Source of the DNA: Clostridiales bacterium
Lineage (GTDB): Bacteria > Bacillota > Clostridia > Oscillospirales > Oscillospiraceae
Length of the DNA: 64,000 nucleotides
Assembly: GCA_021205725.1 (NCBI GenBank)
Contig: JAJPWY010000036.1
Location: 1 to 64,000 of the forward strand
Reading direction: 5' to 3'
In this document: in pieces, positions 35,114-44,386 of the stretch
Position numbering within the stretch: the first letter of the stretch is position 1
How the letters are laid out: the number at the start of each line of letters is the position of its first letter
Program-made: the position numbers and the translations under genes
The notes under the pieces: generated by a model
The model's database searches: none
Told to the model about the DNA's origin: nothing
The model's input: only the letters and a program-made list of their open reading frames with translations

Positions 35114-38100
35114 AAGCTGTAGATCAGGGTGTCTGCGTATTCGTAGTAGTAGGTGTCGCCTTGGCTCAGGCCAGAGGTAATCTCCACCAGGTCGCCGTCA
35201 GAGACGCCGGTCTCCACCTCCACCAAACCGCCCAGGGTCTCCTCCTTCTCGTCGTACTCGGTGTAGACGTAGGTCTTGCCGTCATCCTCCACCAGAGCGG
35301 CCGCCGGGACGGTGGTCTCCACGTCGCTGGAGGCCGTCTCGATCTTCACCGAGGCGTTCATCCCCGCCAGCATCTGCTCCGTCCGATCCATAGTCAGCTC
35401 CACCGTAAACTTGGTGTTGCCGCCCTCGTTGGTGCCGGTGGTGCCGATGGCGGTCACCGTCCCGGTAAAGGACTGTCCCGTCAGCGCATCCAGCGTGACC
35501 TCCGCCTCCATGCCTACGGCCAGGGAGAGGATGTCCAGCTCGTCCACGCTGATGGAGAGGCTCATGGTATCCTGGGGTGTGATGGTGAGCACGTCCTGCT
35601 CTGCGATGCTGTACTGGTCATAGGAGGCGGTCTCCTCTGTGGTCTCGGTTGCATCATCCATTCCGGACACGCCTCCGGTGATCCCAGAGATGACGCTGGA
35701 GCCGGAGCCGGTTCCGGAACCGCCACCCATACCGCTCGGCATGCCTGTGAAGCTGTCGTCGGTCTGGTCGTTGGTGCCGCCCTCCGGATTTTGCGTATTC
35801 TCATCCGCTGTGGCGGCGGCAGTGCGGAGGATTTCCACCAGCTCATAATCGCCGTCTGCGCTGTACTCCGCCGTCAGCGCAAAGGCCAGGGTATCCCCGG
35901 ACTGGAACACAGAGGCGGTAGAGCGGCTCCAGGCGGAGTCGGTATAGGTGAACACGTTCTTCGCCGTGGTGTCATACCGGTATACATAATATTCCCACTC
36001 GGCGTTTTCGTCGCTCTCCAATTTCGTCAATGCACCGGACAGGTCAGTATAGCTGCTCAGCGAGACCGGGCTGGTGTACACCTTGAGCACAGCGGAGGAC
36101 TTTCCCACGCTGGACACGGTGGCGATATAGTACACATAGGAGCTGCCTTTCTCAATGCTGTACGGCGTCGTCCTTGTATCCTCTGTTTCATCCGTGTCTG
36201 TGTCGGTGTCGGTGTCGCTGTCTGTATCTGTGTCCGTGTCTGTCTCCGTGTCCGTGTCCGTGTCTGTATCGGTATCTGTGTCTGTTTCCGTGTCCGTATC
36301 CGTGTCCGCATCGGTGTCTGTATCTGTGTCCGTGCCGGTATCGGTATCTGTTTCCGTATCTGTGTCCGTATCGGTATCTGCGTCGGTATCCGTATCAGCG
36401 TCCGTGTCTCCCACGTCCTCGTCTACCGTGGCGGTGAGGAACTGGAGCACCGCCCCCACAAGGGAGTTGTCGGCAGAGAGCTGGTCGGTGTCGCTCTCCT
36501 CCTCATCGGCGTCGTCGGCTTTGAGAATCTCCGCATCGTCCGGAACGCCGGATATCACGCCGTCCGACTCTGCATAGATGCAGCCGTCCTCATAGAGCTG
36601 GAACAGGTCGGCCATCTGCTCGTCCAGCTCGTACCGCCGGGCCAGGAGGGTCTGATAGGTCTGGCTCTCCCCGGTGTCGGTCAGGGTAAACAGGGTGTCG
36701 CCAATCTCCACCTCGTCGTCCAAATCCACGTCCACGCTGTCCACGGTGCCGTAATAGCTCGTCACCTTCAGCTCGCTGTGGATGTACAGCGTCCCGGAGC
36801 CTACGTCGTTGCCGTCCTCGTCCGTGACCGTCACCGTGTCGCCGTAGACCGCCTCCTCGTCGGAGACGGTGACGGTGGCGGTGCCGTCGCCGATGCTGAC
36901 CTGGGCCACCCGGCCCGTCTCGCTCTCTCCGTCGGAGAAGGTGACGGTGACGGAGTCACCCACGCTCAGACCGGAGCCGTCGGAGAGATCCACCGCCATG
37001 TAGCCGTCCAGGGACAGGAGCATCAGCGCTCCGTCCTCATAGATCACGTCGGCGACCTCGTCTCCCTCCTCGGCGTAAATCAGCTTCACCCGGGCGTCCA
37101 CCGTGGCCTCGATGGTGTCCTCGGTGTCCTCCTCGGCGGCCTCCTCCAGATCCTCGTCCAGTTCGTCCAGGACGGACTGCAGCTCGATGATGGCCGCAGC
37201 CACAGAGGTGGTGTTCACCGTGGCGATGGCGTCACCCTGAGAGACGGTGTCCCCGTTCTCCACATAATAGGCCTCGATCTCCACCACGTCCGGGATGGAG
37301 ACGGTCACGGTATCCTCCTCGGTCAGAGTGCCTGTGCCGGAGAGATAGGTGGTGATGGTGCCCTCCTCCGCTGTGCCGGAGAGGATCTCCGTCTCCACCG
37401 TGACGGAGGATGCGGTGCTGCTGCTCGTGGTGGGCAGCATGTAGATGACCAGCGCCAGGGCCAAAATCAGGCAGACGGGGGCGATCCAGTCCATGGGGCC
37501 ACGCTCCCGGCGGATGGCGAAATCGTCCTCCTCCGGCTCCTCCACCGTCTCGCCTGCGGCCAGGGCCTCGGCGTCCAGCTTCCGATTGATGCGGATGCGC
37601 CGCACCAGCAGGAAAATGCACACCGCATCTCCCAGGATACACACGATGAGAATGGGCAGCCAGTAGCTGCGGATGACGGTCAGGGGGGTCTGCGTGGTGG
37701 TCATGCCGGGCATCCCCGTCATATCCATCTCGGAGGCGTCAAAGCCGCCGGAGAACGCGCCGCTCTCCGTGTCCTCCGTGTCTGCTGTATCTGTCGTTCC
37801 GTCACCGGCAGCAGCGTCCTCCGAGCCCTCGAAGGCGGCAAAATCCTCCCCCGAAGCGTCCTCAGAGGCTTCTCCGTCTGCAAATCCGCCCATGCCGCCC
37901 TGGCCTCTGCCGAAGGACTCAGAGCTGTCGGCGGTCTCGCCGTCTGTCGTTCCGGTGCTGTCGCTGTCGGACGCTTCGGCGCTGTCGGCATCGGCGTCCA
38001 TTGTCTCCATGCTGTCCATATCCGGCATGGTCATCTCCCCCATGGCTCCTGCGGTGAAGCCGGAGGTGTCCGGGGTCAGAGCATAGTTGGCCAAGTCAGC

Positions 38101-38217
38101 CACCATCACCAGGGTGAACAGGACGATGAGGACGATGTAGAGCGTCCCCTTTTTCCGTTTCACCGGCTTTTTCGGTTCTGCGGGCTTGGTTTCCACCATT
38201 GTGGTTTCCTGATTCAT
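35098..38217 (-). CDS. Large membrane-fusion/efflux periplasmic adaptor-like (HlyD/RND-MFP type) protein with extended N-terminus and Asp-Thr repeat
   Basis: Lipoyl/barrel-sandwich type segments (VEIEAYYVENGDTVSQGDAIATVN; TITPQDTMSLSISVDELDILSLAVGMEAEVTLDALTGQSFTGTVTAIGTTG; VPAAALVEDDGKTYVYTEYDEKEETLGGLVEVETGVSDGDLVEITSGLSQGD); three predicted TM segments; (DT)n region. Confidence 0.82.
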   Translation of the reverse strand: MNQETTMVETKPAEPKKPVKRKKGTLYIVLIVLFTLVMVADLANYALTPDTSGFTAGAMGEMTMPDMDSMETMDADADSAEASDSDSTGTTDGETADSSESFGRGQGGMGGFADGEASEDASGEDFAAFEGSEDAAAGDGTTDTADTEDTESGAFSGGFDASEMDMTGMPGMTTTQTPLTVIRSYWLPILIVCILGDAVCIFLLVRRIRINRKLDAEALAAGETVEEPEEDDFAIRRERGPMDWIAPVCLILALALVIYMLPTTSSSTASSVTVETEILSGTAEEGTITTYLSGTGTLTEEDTVTVSIPDVVEIEAYYVENGDTVSQGDAIATVNTTSVAAAIIELQSVLDELDEDLEEAAEEDTEDTIEATVDARVKLIYAEEGDEVADVIYEDGALMLLSLDGYMAVDLSDGSGLSVGDSVTVTFSDGESETGRVAQVSIGDGTATVTVSDEEAVYGDTVTVTDEDGNDVGSGTLYIHSELKVTSYYGTVDSVDVDLDDEVEIGDTLFTLTDTGESQTYQTLLARRYELDEQMADLFQLYEDGCIYAESDGVISGVPDDAEILKADDADEEESDTDQLSADNSLVGAVLQFLTATVDEDVGDTDADTDTDADTDTDTDTETDTDTGTDTDTDTDADTDTDTETDTDTDTDTDTDTETDTDTDTDSDTDTDTDTDETEDTRTTPYSIEKGSSYVYYIATVSSVGKSSAVLKVYTSPVSLSSYTDLSGALTKLESDENAEWEYYVYRYDTTAKNVFTYTDSAWSRSTASVFQSGDTLAFALTAEYSADGDYELVEILRTAAATADENTQNPEGGTNDQTDDSFTGMPSGMGGGSGTGSGSSVISGITGGVSGMDDATETTEETASYDQYSIAEQDVLTITPQDTMSLSISVDELDILSLAVGMEAEVTLDALTGQSFTGTVTAIGTTGTNEGGNTKFTVELTMDRTEQMLAGMNASVKIETASSDVETTVPAAALVEDDGKTYVYTEYDEKEETLGGLVEVETGVSDGDLVEITSGLSQGDTYYYEYADTLIYSFTSTR
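36190..36411. repeat. Degenerate hexanucleotide repeat coding for an Asp-Thr/Glu/Ala repeat
   Basis: Repeated GTGTCC/GTATCG/GTGTCT-type hexamers on +; minus-strand translation DTDADTDTDADTDTDTDTETDTDTGTD... Confidence 0.9.
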
Positions 38218-38232
38218 TCTGTCCGCACCTCC

Positions 38233-39423
38233 TTAACCGCCGTAATGCAGCGCTTCGATGGGCGGCAGCTTGGCCGCCTTGTTGGCCGGGTACAGCCCGA
38301 ACACCACGCCGATGAAGAAGCAGAAGGCGATAGCGATGGCCACCACGTTCCAGGACATGGTAAAGGTCAGGCTCAGGCTGGACACCACCGTGCTCACCAC
38401 CTGCAAAATGGTCCAGGAGAGGAACACGCCGATGGCGCAGCCGATCATGCACAGCACCACCGACTCCAGCAGGAACTGCTGCAGGATGACCCGGCGGCTG
38501 GCGCCGATGGCCTTGCGGATGCCGATCTCCCGGGTGCGCTCCGTCACCGTCACCAGCATGATATTCATAATGCCAATGCCGCCCACGATGAGGGAGATGG
38601 CCGCAATGCCGCCCAGCAGGACGGACAGGATGGAGGTGATGCTGCTCATGGCGTCCTCCAGCACGTCCTGGGAGGAGACGGTGAAGGCATCCTCGTCCTC
38701 CTCAAACCGCTCCATCAGCAGCAGGGTCATCGCCGTCTCCGCCGTGTCCATGTCGGAGTCCGCCTCTGCGCTGACATAGAAGCTGGTGATCTCCGAGGAG
38801 ACGGTGGAGGACAGCCGCATCAGAGTGGTATAGGGGATATAGGCCACCATGGAGTCACTGGTAAACAGAGAGGTGAGAGAATCGTCGTCGTCCTCCAGCA
38901 CCCCCACCACGGTAAACTTCATGCCGTCCAGAGAGATCTCCGCCCCCAGGCAGTCGGTGTAGCCGATGAGGTTGGTGGCCGCCGCCTCGTTGATGATGCA
39001 GACGTTGGTATGGTTGTCCACATCAGAGGACTTGACGAACCGGCCCAAAAGCAGGGTCAGGGCGTTGATGGACTGATAGGCAGGGGTGGTGCCGTACACC
39101 GTCACGGTAGAGCTGGTGGAGCCATACTTTCCCGTGGCGCTGGTGGTACCCACAGGGGCGATCTCCCCGATGCCGTCCTCGTCCATCCACTCGTCCAGGG
39201 TATCCAGGGTGATGGGACTGCCCTTGTCGTCCTCCACCGACACGGTCAGTAGATCGGTGCCCAGGCTGGAGATGGTGTCCGTCACCGTTCCGGTGGCCCC
39301 GTTGACCAGGCTGACCAGCACCACCAGGGCCATAACGCCAATGATAATGCCCAGCATGGTCAGAAAGGCCCGGAACTTGTTTCCGGCAATGGATTTCATT
39401 GCCATTCTAAAAGACTGTATCAC
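38233..39423 (-). CDS. MacB/FtsX-type ABC transporter permease
   Basis: MIQSFRMAMKSIAGNKFRAFLTMLGIIIGVMALVVLVSLVNGA...GGIGIMNIMLVTVTERTREIGIRKAIGASRRVILQQFLLESVVLCMIGC. Confidence 0.94.
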   Translation of the reverse strand: MIQSFRMAMKSIAGNKFRAFLTMLGIIIGVMALVVLVSLVNGATGTVTDTISSLGTDLLTVSVEDDKGSPITLDTLDEWMDEDGIGEIAPVGTTSATGKYGSTSSTVTVYGTTPAYQSINALTLLLGRFVKSSDVDNHTNVCIINEAAATNLIGYTDCLGAEISLDGMKFTVVGVLEDDDDSLTSLFTSDSMVAYIPYTTLMRLSSTVSSEITSFYVSAEADSDMDTAETAMTLLLMERFEEDEDAFTVSSQDVLEDAMSSITSILSVLLGGIAAISLIVGGIGIMNIMLVTVTERTREIGIRKAIGASRRVILQQFLLESVVLCMIGCAIGVFLSWTILQVVSTVVSSLSLTFTMSWNVVAIAIAFCFFIGVVFGLYPANKAAKLPPIEALHYGG

Positions 39424-40091
39424 AGGCTCACCTCCGACAGCTTTCCGTCCAGAATGTGTACCACCCGGGAGGCCTGGCGGGCGATCTCATCGTCATGGGT
39501 GATGAGGACGATGGTGTTTCCCTGGTCGTGGAGCTCGTGGAAGATATCCATGATCTCGTTGGTGGTGGTGGAGTCCAGGTTGCCCGTGGGCTCGTCCGCC
39601 AAAATCAGGGAGGGCCGGGTCACGATGGCCCGGGCGATGGCCACCCGCTGCTGCTGTCCGCCGGAGAGCTCCGTGGGCAGGTGCTTGGCCCGCTTGCCCA
39701 GGTTCACCCGCTCCAGGGCCTGGGCCACCCGCTCCCGCCGCTCGGCCTTGGGCACCTTCTGGTAGATGAGGGGCAGCTCCACATTCTCCTCGGCGGTGAG
39801 CTTGTTGATCAGGTTGAAGTTCTGAAAGACGAAGCCGATCTTGTGGTTGCGAATTTCCGCCAGTTCGTCCTCGGTGTAGTCCTCGATGGGGATGCCGTCG
39901 AGCATATAGGTGCCGGAGTCCGCCGTGTCCAGACAGCCGATGATGTTAATCAGGGTGGACTTGCCGGAGCCGGAGGGGCCGATAATGCTGACGAACTCCC
40001 CGGGGTAGATGTGGACACATGCCTTGTTCAGGGCGTAGACCTTCTCGCTGCCGATCTGGTACACCCTGGTCACATTGTAGATATCGATCAT
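39420..40091 (-). CDS. MacB/LolD-type ABC transporter ATP-binding protein
   Basis: MIDIYNVTRVYQIGSEKVYALNKACVHIYPGEFVSIIGPSGSGKSTLINIIGCLD...LSGGQQQRVAIARAIVTRPSLILADEPTGNLDS; 4-nt overlap with permease. Confidence 0.96.
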   Translation of the reverse strand: MIDIYNVTRVYQIGSEKVYALNKACVHIYPGEFVSIIGPSGSGKSTLINIIGCLDTADSGTYMLDGIPIEDYTEDELAEIRNHKIGFVFQNFNLINKLTAEENVELPLIYQKVPKAERRERVAQALERVNLGKRAKHLPTELSGGQQQRVAIARAIVTRPSLILADEPTGNLDSTTTNEIMDIFHELHDQGNTIVLITHDDEIARQASRVVHILDGKLSEVSL

Positions 40092-40104
40092 GTCAGCCGC
40101 CCCC

Positions 40105-41790
40105 TTAGTTGCCGGGCATGGACATACCGCCGCCCATGTTGCCGCCGCCACCGCCGCCGCTGAAGTCGGAGCCGGAGAAGCTGCTGAAGTCGGAACCAGA
40201 GAAGCTGCTGAAGTCAGTGCCGCCGCCCATCATGCTGCTGAAGTCGAAGGAGCTGTCGCTGCTGCTTTCAAAGTAATAAACCGTATCTCCCTCGGACAGC
40301 CCGCTGGTGATCTCAATGTAGGTGCCGTTGGAGAGTCCGGTGGTCACCTCCACCATATCGCCCAGCTCACCGGTGGTCTCGTCATAGGAGGTATAGACAT
40401 AGGCGGTGGAGCTGGTCTGGCTGACGGCATCCTCCGGCACCAGCAGGGCGTTGTCGGTGCCCTCGATGGTGATGTACACCGAAGCGGTCATGCCGGAGAG
40501 CATCTGTTCCGTCTTGTCCAGGGTGACGGTGGCCGTGTAGACGGTCACGCCGCCGGAGCTGGTGGCCGTCTCGTCAATTTCGGTGAGCGTGCCGGAATAG
40601 GTGTCGTCTCCGATGGACTCGATGGTGATGGCGGCCTCCTGGCCCACCTCCAGGGAGAGGATATCCGTCTCGTCCACGCTGATGGAGACGGACATGGTCT
40701 CGTCCGGGTCGATGGTGACGATGGTCGTCTCGTCATCGGAGGACGTCGCAGTGGAAGCCGTCGTATAATAATAGCCGGATACGGACGACGAGCTGCTGTC
40801 AGAGGTGTCGGTCACACTGTCCACTGTGCCGGACAGCTCCGCATAGACCGCCCCATCCTTATACAACTTCACCAGCGTCTGATACAGCTCCTCCAGCTCC
40901 GCCCGCTGGGTGAGCAGCTGGTCATAGTTGGCGGAATAGGAGGTGTCGGTGAGGGTCAGCAGGGTGGTGGTGTCGCTCACCTTGGCGTTCAGGCTGGTCT
41001 TGACCTTTTTCACCGTCCCCGCGTAGCCGGTGACCTTCAGGGGCTCGTGGATGTAGAGGACGCTGGTATAGCTGTCGTCCACCGTCACCGTGTCCCCGTA
41101 TTCCGGGCCGTTGTCGGTGATCAGAATGGTCACGACGGTTCCGGTCACGGCGGAGACGGAGCCGGTGTAGTCGTCCCCGTCCGAGGTGGTGACGGTGACG
41201 CTGTCCCCCACCTCATAGTCGGAGGACTCGATGTCCACCGCCATATATCCGTCCAGAGACAGGAGCACCAGGGCGCCGTTTTCATAGACCACGGTGGCCA
41301 CGTCGTCCCCGGCCTCGGCGAAGATGGCCTTCACCCGGCCGGACACCCCGGCGGTGACGGTGGAGCTGACCTCGTCCTCACTGGCCTCCTCCAGCTCCTC
41401 GTCCAGCTCGTCCAGCTGGTCCTGCACGTCGGAGAGGGCGGAGAGCACCGAGCTGGTGTCTATCGTGGCCAGCAGGTCGCCCTCCTCCACGGAGTCGCCC
41501 TCCTCCACATACAGCTCGTCGATCTCCACGCCGGAGGGGATGGTCACGTCCTCCGTGTCCTCGCTGGCCAGTGTGCCGGAGCCGGAGACCGTAGTGCTGA
41601 TGCTGCCTACAGTGGCCTCCGCAGAGAGGACCGAGTCCTCGTCTGTGGTGGCGTAATTCTCCTGCACCTGCCGCTGTAAGTAGAACACTGCTGCGGCCAG
41701 CAGCAGCAGGATCGCCACAATGAGGATGATCGTATTGCGGATCTTCCGTCTCCGTCTGGCCGCCTGTCTCGGCCTCGCTGTTTCCTTCAT
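40105..41790 (-). CDS. Efflux periplasmic adaptor-like (HlyD/RND-MFP type) protein
   Basis: MKETARPRQAARRRRKIRNTIILIVAILLLLAAAVFYL; VEIDELYVEEGDSVEEGDLLATIDTS; GMTASVYITIEGTDNALLVPEDAVSQTSSTAYVYTSYDETTGELGDMVEVTTGLSNGTYIEITSGLSEGD; Gly/Met-rich C-terminus. Confidence 0.9.
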   Translation of the reverse strand: MKETARPRQAARRRRKIRNTIILIVAILLLLAAAVFYLQRQVQENYATTDEDSVLSAEATVGSISTTVSGSGTLASEDTEDVTIPSGVEIDELYVEEGDSVEEGDLLATIDTSSVLSALSDVQDQLDELDEELEEASEDEVSSTVTAGVSGRVKAIFAEAGDDVATVVYENGALVLLSLDGYMAVDIESSDYEVGDSVTVTTSDGDDYTGSVSAVTGTVVTILITDNGPEYGDTVTVDDSYTSVLYIHEPLKVTGYAGTVKKVKTSLNAKVSDTTTLLTLTDTSYSANYDQLLTQRAELEELYQTLVKLYKDGAVYAELSGTVDSVTDTSDSSSSSVSGYYYTTASTATSSDDETTIVTIDPDETMSVSISVDETDILSLEVGQEAAITIESIGDDTYSGTLTEIDETATSSGGVTVYTATVTLDKTEQMLSGMTASVYITIEGTDNALLVPEDAVSQTSSTAYVYTSYDETTGELGDMVEVTTGLSNGTYIEITSGLSEGDTVYYFESSSDSSFDFSSMMGGGTDFSSFSGSDFSSFSGSDFSGGGGGGNMGGGMSMPGN

Positions 41791-42039
41791 ATTGTCAGCC
41801 TCCTGTGTTGGGTGATATGCGCCGGGCGGCGATGGATATTTCTCCGCCGGTGAACCAAGTGTCATGATACACTCCGAACCTAAAGTGAAAATGAAATTTG
41901 GGGCCATTCGTCCCCTTTGTCCGTGAATGTTTTGTAAACAAATTGGCCCGCCCGGCCATTTGTCGCTTTTCAGGCGACCCAGCAGGCCGGGACGTCTGGT
42001 ATTCTTAAGTCACACTAAAACTGACTGGAGGCAATCACA

Positions 42040-42696
42040 ATGAAAACAACAAATCGGACTGAGCTGGTATTCATCCTGGACCGCAGCGGGTCCATGTGCG
42101 GGCTGGAGTCGGACACCATCGGGGGCTTCAACTCCATGCTGGAAAAGCAGAAGCAGGAGCCGGGGGCGGCCAACGTCACCACGGTGCTCTTTGACGACAG
42201 GTACGAGCTGCTCCACGACCGCATCGACATCCAGGGCGTGGCCCCCATCACAAACCGGGAGTACTACGTCCGGGGCTGCACTGCGCTCCTGGACGCCATC
42301 GGCCGCACCATCCGGAAGGTGGTCCTGACCCAGCGGCACACCCTGCCGGAGCAGCGGGCGGACAAGGTGCTCTTCGTCATCATCACCGACGGCATGGAGA
42401 ACGCCAGCCGGGAGTACTCCTATGACCGGGTACGGAAGATGGTGGAGCAGGAGCAGACGGAGTACGGCTGGGAATTTCTCTTTCTGGGGGCCAACATCGA
42501 CGCCATCTCCACCGCCCGGCGGTTCGGCATCGGCGCAGACCGGGCGGTGAACTTCCACGCCGACGGAGCGGGCGTCCGGCTGAACTATGAGGCCGTCAGC
42601 TGTGCCGCCAGCTGTCTCCGGGAGGGCGCCCCCCTGTCCGCCGACTGGAAGGCGGGCATCGACCGGGATTTCAAATCCCGGAAGCCCCATCGCTAA
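42040..42696 (+). CDS. Stand-alone von Willebrand factor A domain protein
   Basis: MIDAS DRSGSM in LVFILDRSGSMCGLESDTIGGFNSML; YVRGCTALLDAIGRTI; VLFVIITDGMENAS. Confidence 0.9.
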   Translation: MKTTNRTELVFILDRSGSMCGLESDTIGGFNSMLEKQKQEPGAANVTTVLFDDRYELLHDRIDIQGVAPITNREYYVRGCTALLDAIGRTIRKVVLTQRHTLPEQRADKVLFVIITDGMENASREYSYDRVRKMVEQEQTEYGWEFLFLGANIDAISTARRFGIGADRAVNFHADGAGVRLNYEAVSCAASCLREGAPLSADWKAGIDRDFKSRKPHR

Positions 42697-42710
42697 GCAG
42701 GTAAAAAAAC

Positions 42711-42758
42711 GCTGCCGGGGCAGTTGCGGTTTGGAACTGCCCCGGCAGCATTTCTTTT
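42711..42758. terminator. Strong intrinsic terminator between convergent genes
   Basis: GCTGCCGGGGCAGTT-GCGGTTTGG-AACTGCCCCGGCAGC-ATTTCTTTT. Confidence 0.85.
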
Positions 42759-42770
42759 CCCATTGTTTCC

Positions 42771-43619
42771 TCACGCCGTCCGTTTCCGGAAGCAGAAGGT
42801 CACGGCGAAGCACCCCGCCAGCACCAGGGTGATGGACGCCCCGGCGGAGGAGCCGATATAGTAGCTGACCATCAGCCCGGCAATCCCAGCAAACAACGCC
42901 AGCGCCAGAGAGCAGAGGGTGTACTGCCGCAGATTCCGGGAGACGTTTCTCGCCGCCGCCCCGGGGAGGATGAGCATGGAGTTGATGACCAGCAGACCCA
43001 CCCAGGTCATGGAGAGAGTGACCACCAGGGCCACGGCACAGTTGAACAGTGCGTCCTGCTGCCACAGCCGGATGCCCCGGCTCCGGGCCAGGGCGGGGTG
43101 GATGGCAGAGAGAGTGAGCTGGTTCAGAGAGGTGACCCACAGCACCAACACCAGCAGCAGGATGCCCCCCAGGACGGCGATTTTGGACGGCGTCACCGAC
43201 AGGACGTCCCCCACCAGCAGGCTGTTGAACTTGGTGAAGCTCTGCCCGCCCAGGGTGGACAGGAAGATGCCCAGTGCCACGGCGGTAGAGGAGAACACAC
43301 CGATTACCGTGTCCCCCGCCAGGTTGGTACGGTAGCGCACCCAGGTAAACAGCAGGGCGAAGCACACCGCCAGCGCCGCCGCGCACCAGTTGGGGTCGGC
43401 AAAACCCGCCAGTGTCCCGGCGGCGATGCCGGTAAAGGCGGAGTGCCCCAGGGCGTCGGAGAAGAAGGACATCTTCTTCTCCACTACCATGGTGGACAGC
43501 AGGCCAAACAACGGGGAGATGACCAGCACCGCCAACAGGGCGTTTTTCATAAAGTACATGCTGCCGCTCTCCGCCCACTCAAAGGGCAGCAGATCCACCA
43601 GCCAATACCAGAGGTCCAT
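42771..43619 (-). CDS. Zinc/manganese-type ABC transporter permease (ABC-3 family)
   Basis: ABC-3 fold: EKKMSFFSDALGHSAFTGIAAGTLAGF...DTVIGVFSSTAVALGIFLSTL...LSMTWVGLLVINSMLILPGAAARNVSRN. Confidence 0.9.
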   Translation of the reverse strand: MDLWYWLVDLLPFEWAESGSMYFMKNALLAVLVISPLFGLLSTMVVEKKMSFFSDALGHSAFTGIAAGTLAGFADPNWCAAALAVCFALLFTWVRYRTNLAGDTVIGVFSSTAVALGIFLSTLGGQSFTKFNSLLVGDVLSVTPSKIAVLGGILLLVLVLWVTSLNQLTLSAIHPALARSRGIRLWQQDALFNCAVALVVTLSMTWVGLLVINSMLILPGAAARNVSRNLRQYTLCSLALALFAGIAGLMVSYYIGSSAGASITLVLAGCFAVTFCFRKRTA

Positions 43620-44386
43620 CAGACATTCCCTCCTCTCTCCGCCTCTGTGCCGAAAATTTGCCGGAAGGCGGGGGAGGACAGCACCTCACGTGTGTCTCCC
43701 TGGGCCAGAATACGCTTCTGGAGCAAAATCACCTTGTCCACCCGGTTCAGGGTCTGGAAGTCGTGGGTGGACAGGAGGATGGAGAGGTCATAGGTCTCCC
43801 GGATGTGATCCAGCAGCTCCAGCAGCTGCTGCTCCCCCTCCACATCCACTCCGCTCATGGGCTCGTCCAGGATGAGCAAATTGGGGATAGGCTCCAGAGC
43901 CATGGCCAGCAGCACCCGCTGCACCTCGCCCCCGGAGAGCATGCCCACCCGCTTGTCAATGAGGCTCTCCCCGTTCACACGGGCCAGGGCCTCCAGTACC
44001 TTCTCCCGCCGCTTTTTCGGCACAGGCAGAAAGGCGGGATACCGGGTGGTGGCGGTGAGAAACAGGTCTAGGACGCTCACCGGGTCGTCCGGGTCAAAGC
44101 CGGGGCTTTGGGGGACATAGCCGATGGTGGGCTTCTGCGCCCCGTTCTCAGCAGACTGGAAGGTAATGCTGCCCTGATAGGGGATAGCCCCCAGAATAGA
44201 CTTGAACAGGGAGCTTTTCCCCGCCCCGTTGGGGCCGATGAGGGCAATCAGCTCCCCACAGTGGAGGTGAAAGCCCACGTCGTCTAAAATCAGGTCCTCC
44301 CCCAGCCGGACGGTCAGATGCTCCACCCGCAGGCAGCAGCGGCCCTCACAGCCCCCGTGACAATTTTGATGCTTCTCCCGGCTCAT
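43619..44386 (-). CDS. Metal ABC transporter ATP-binding protein
   Basis: LIALIGPNGAGKSSLFKSILGAIPYQG...MLSGGEVQRVLLAMALEPIPNLLILDEPMSGVD; N-terminal Cys/His stretch EKHQNCHGGCEGRCCLR. Confidence 0.93.
   Translation of the reverse strand: MSREKHQNCHGGCEGRCCLRVEHLTVRLGEDLILDDVGFHLHCGELIALIGPNGAGKSSLFKSILGAIPYQGSITFQSAENGAQKPTIGYVPQSPGFDPDDPVSVLDLFLTATTRYPAFLPVPKKRREKVLEALARVNGESLIDKRVGMLSGGEVQRVLLAMALEPIPNLLILDEPMSGVDVEGEQQLLELLDHIRETYDLSILLSTHDFQTLNRVDKVILLQKRILAQGDTREVLSSPAFRQIFGTEAERGGNV

Noticed and set aside
36190-36411. Possible CRISPR-like or satellite array
   Set aside because: Hexameric coding repeat in frame with an adaptor gene; no spacers or conserved 25-40 nt repeats.
36155-36577. 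Plus-strand VSVSVSVS ORF
   Set aside because: Simply the reverse reading of the Asp-Thr repeat in the adaptor gene.
35041-39252. 1403-aa plus-strand ORF
   Set aside because: Antisense shadow of the adaptor/permease genes; Gly/Val/His/Arg-rich sequence with no recognisable domain; the opposite-strand frames have clear family motifs.
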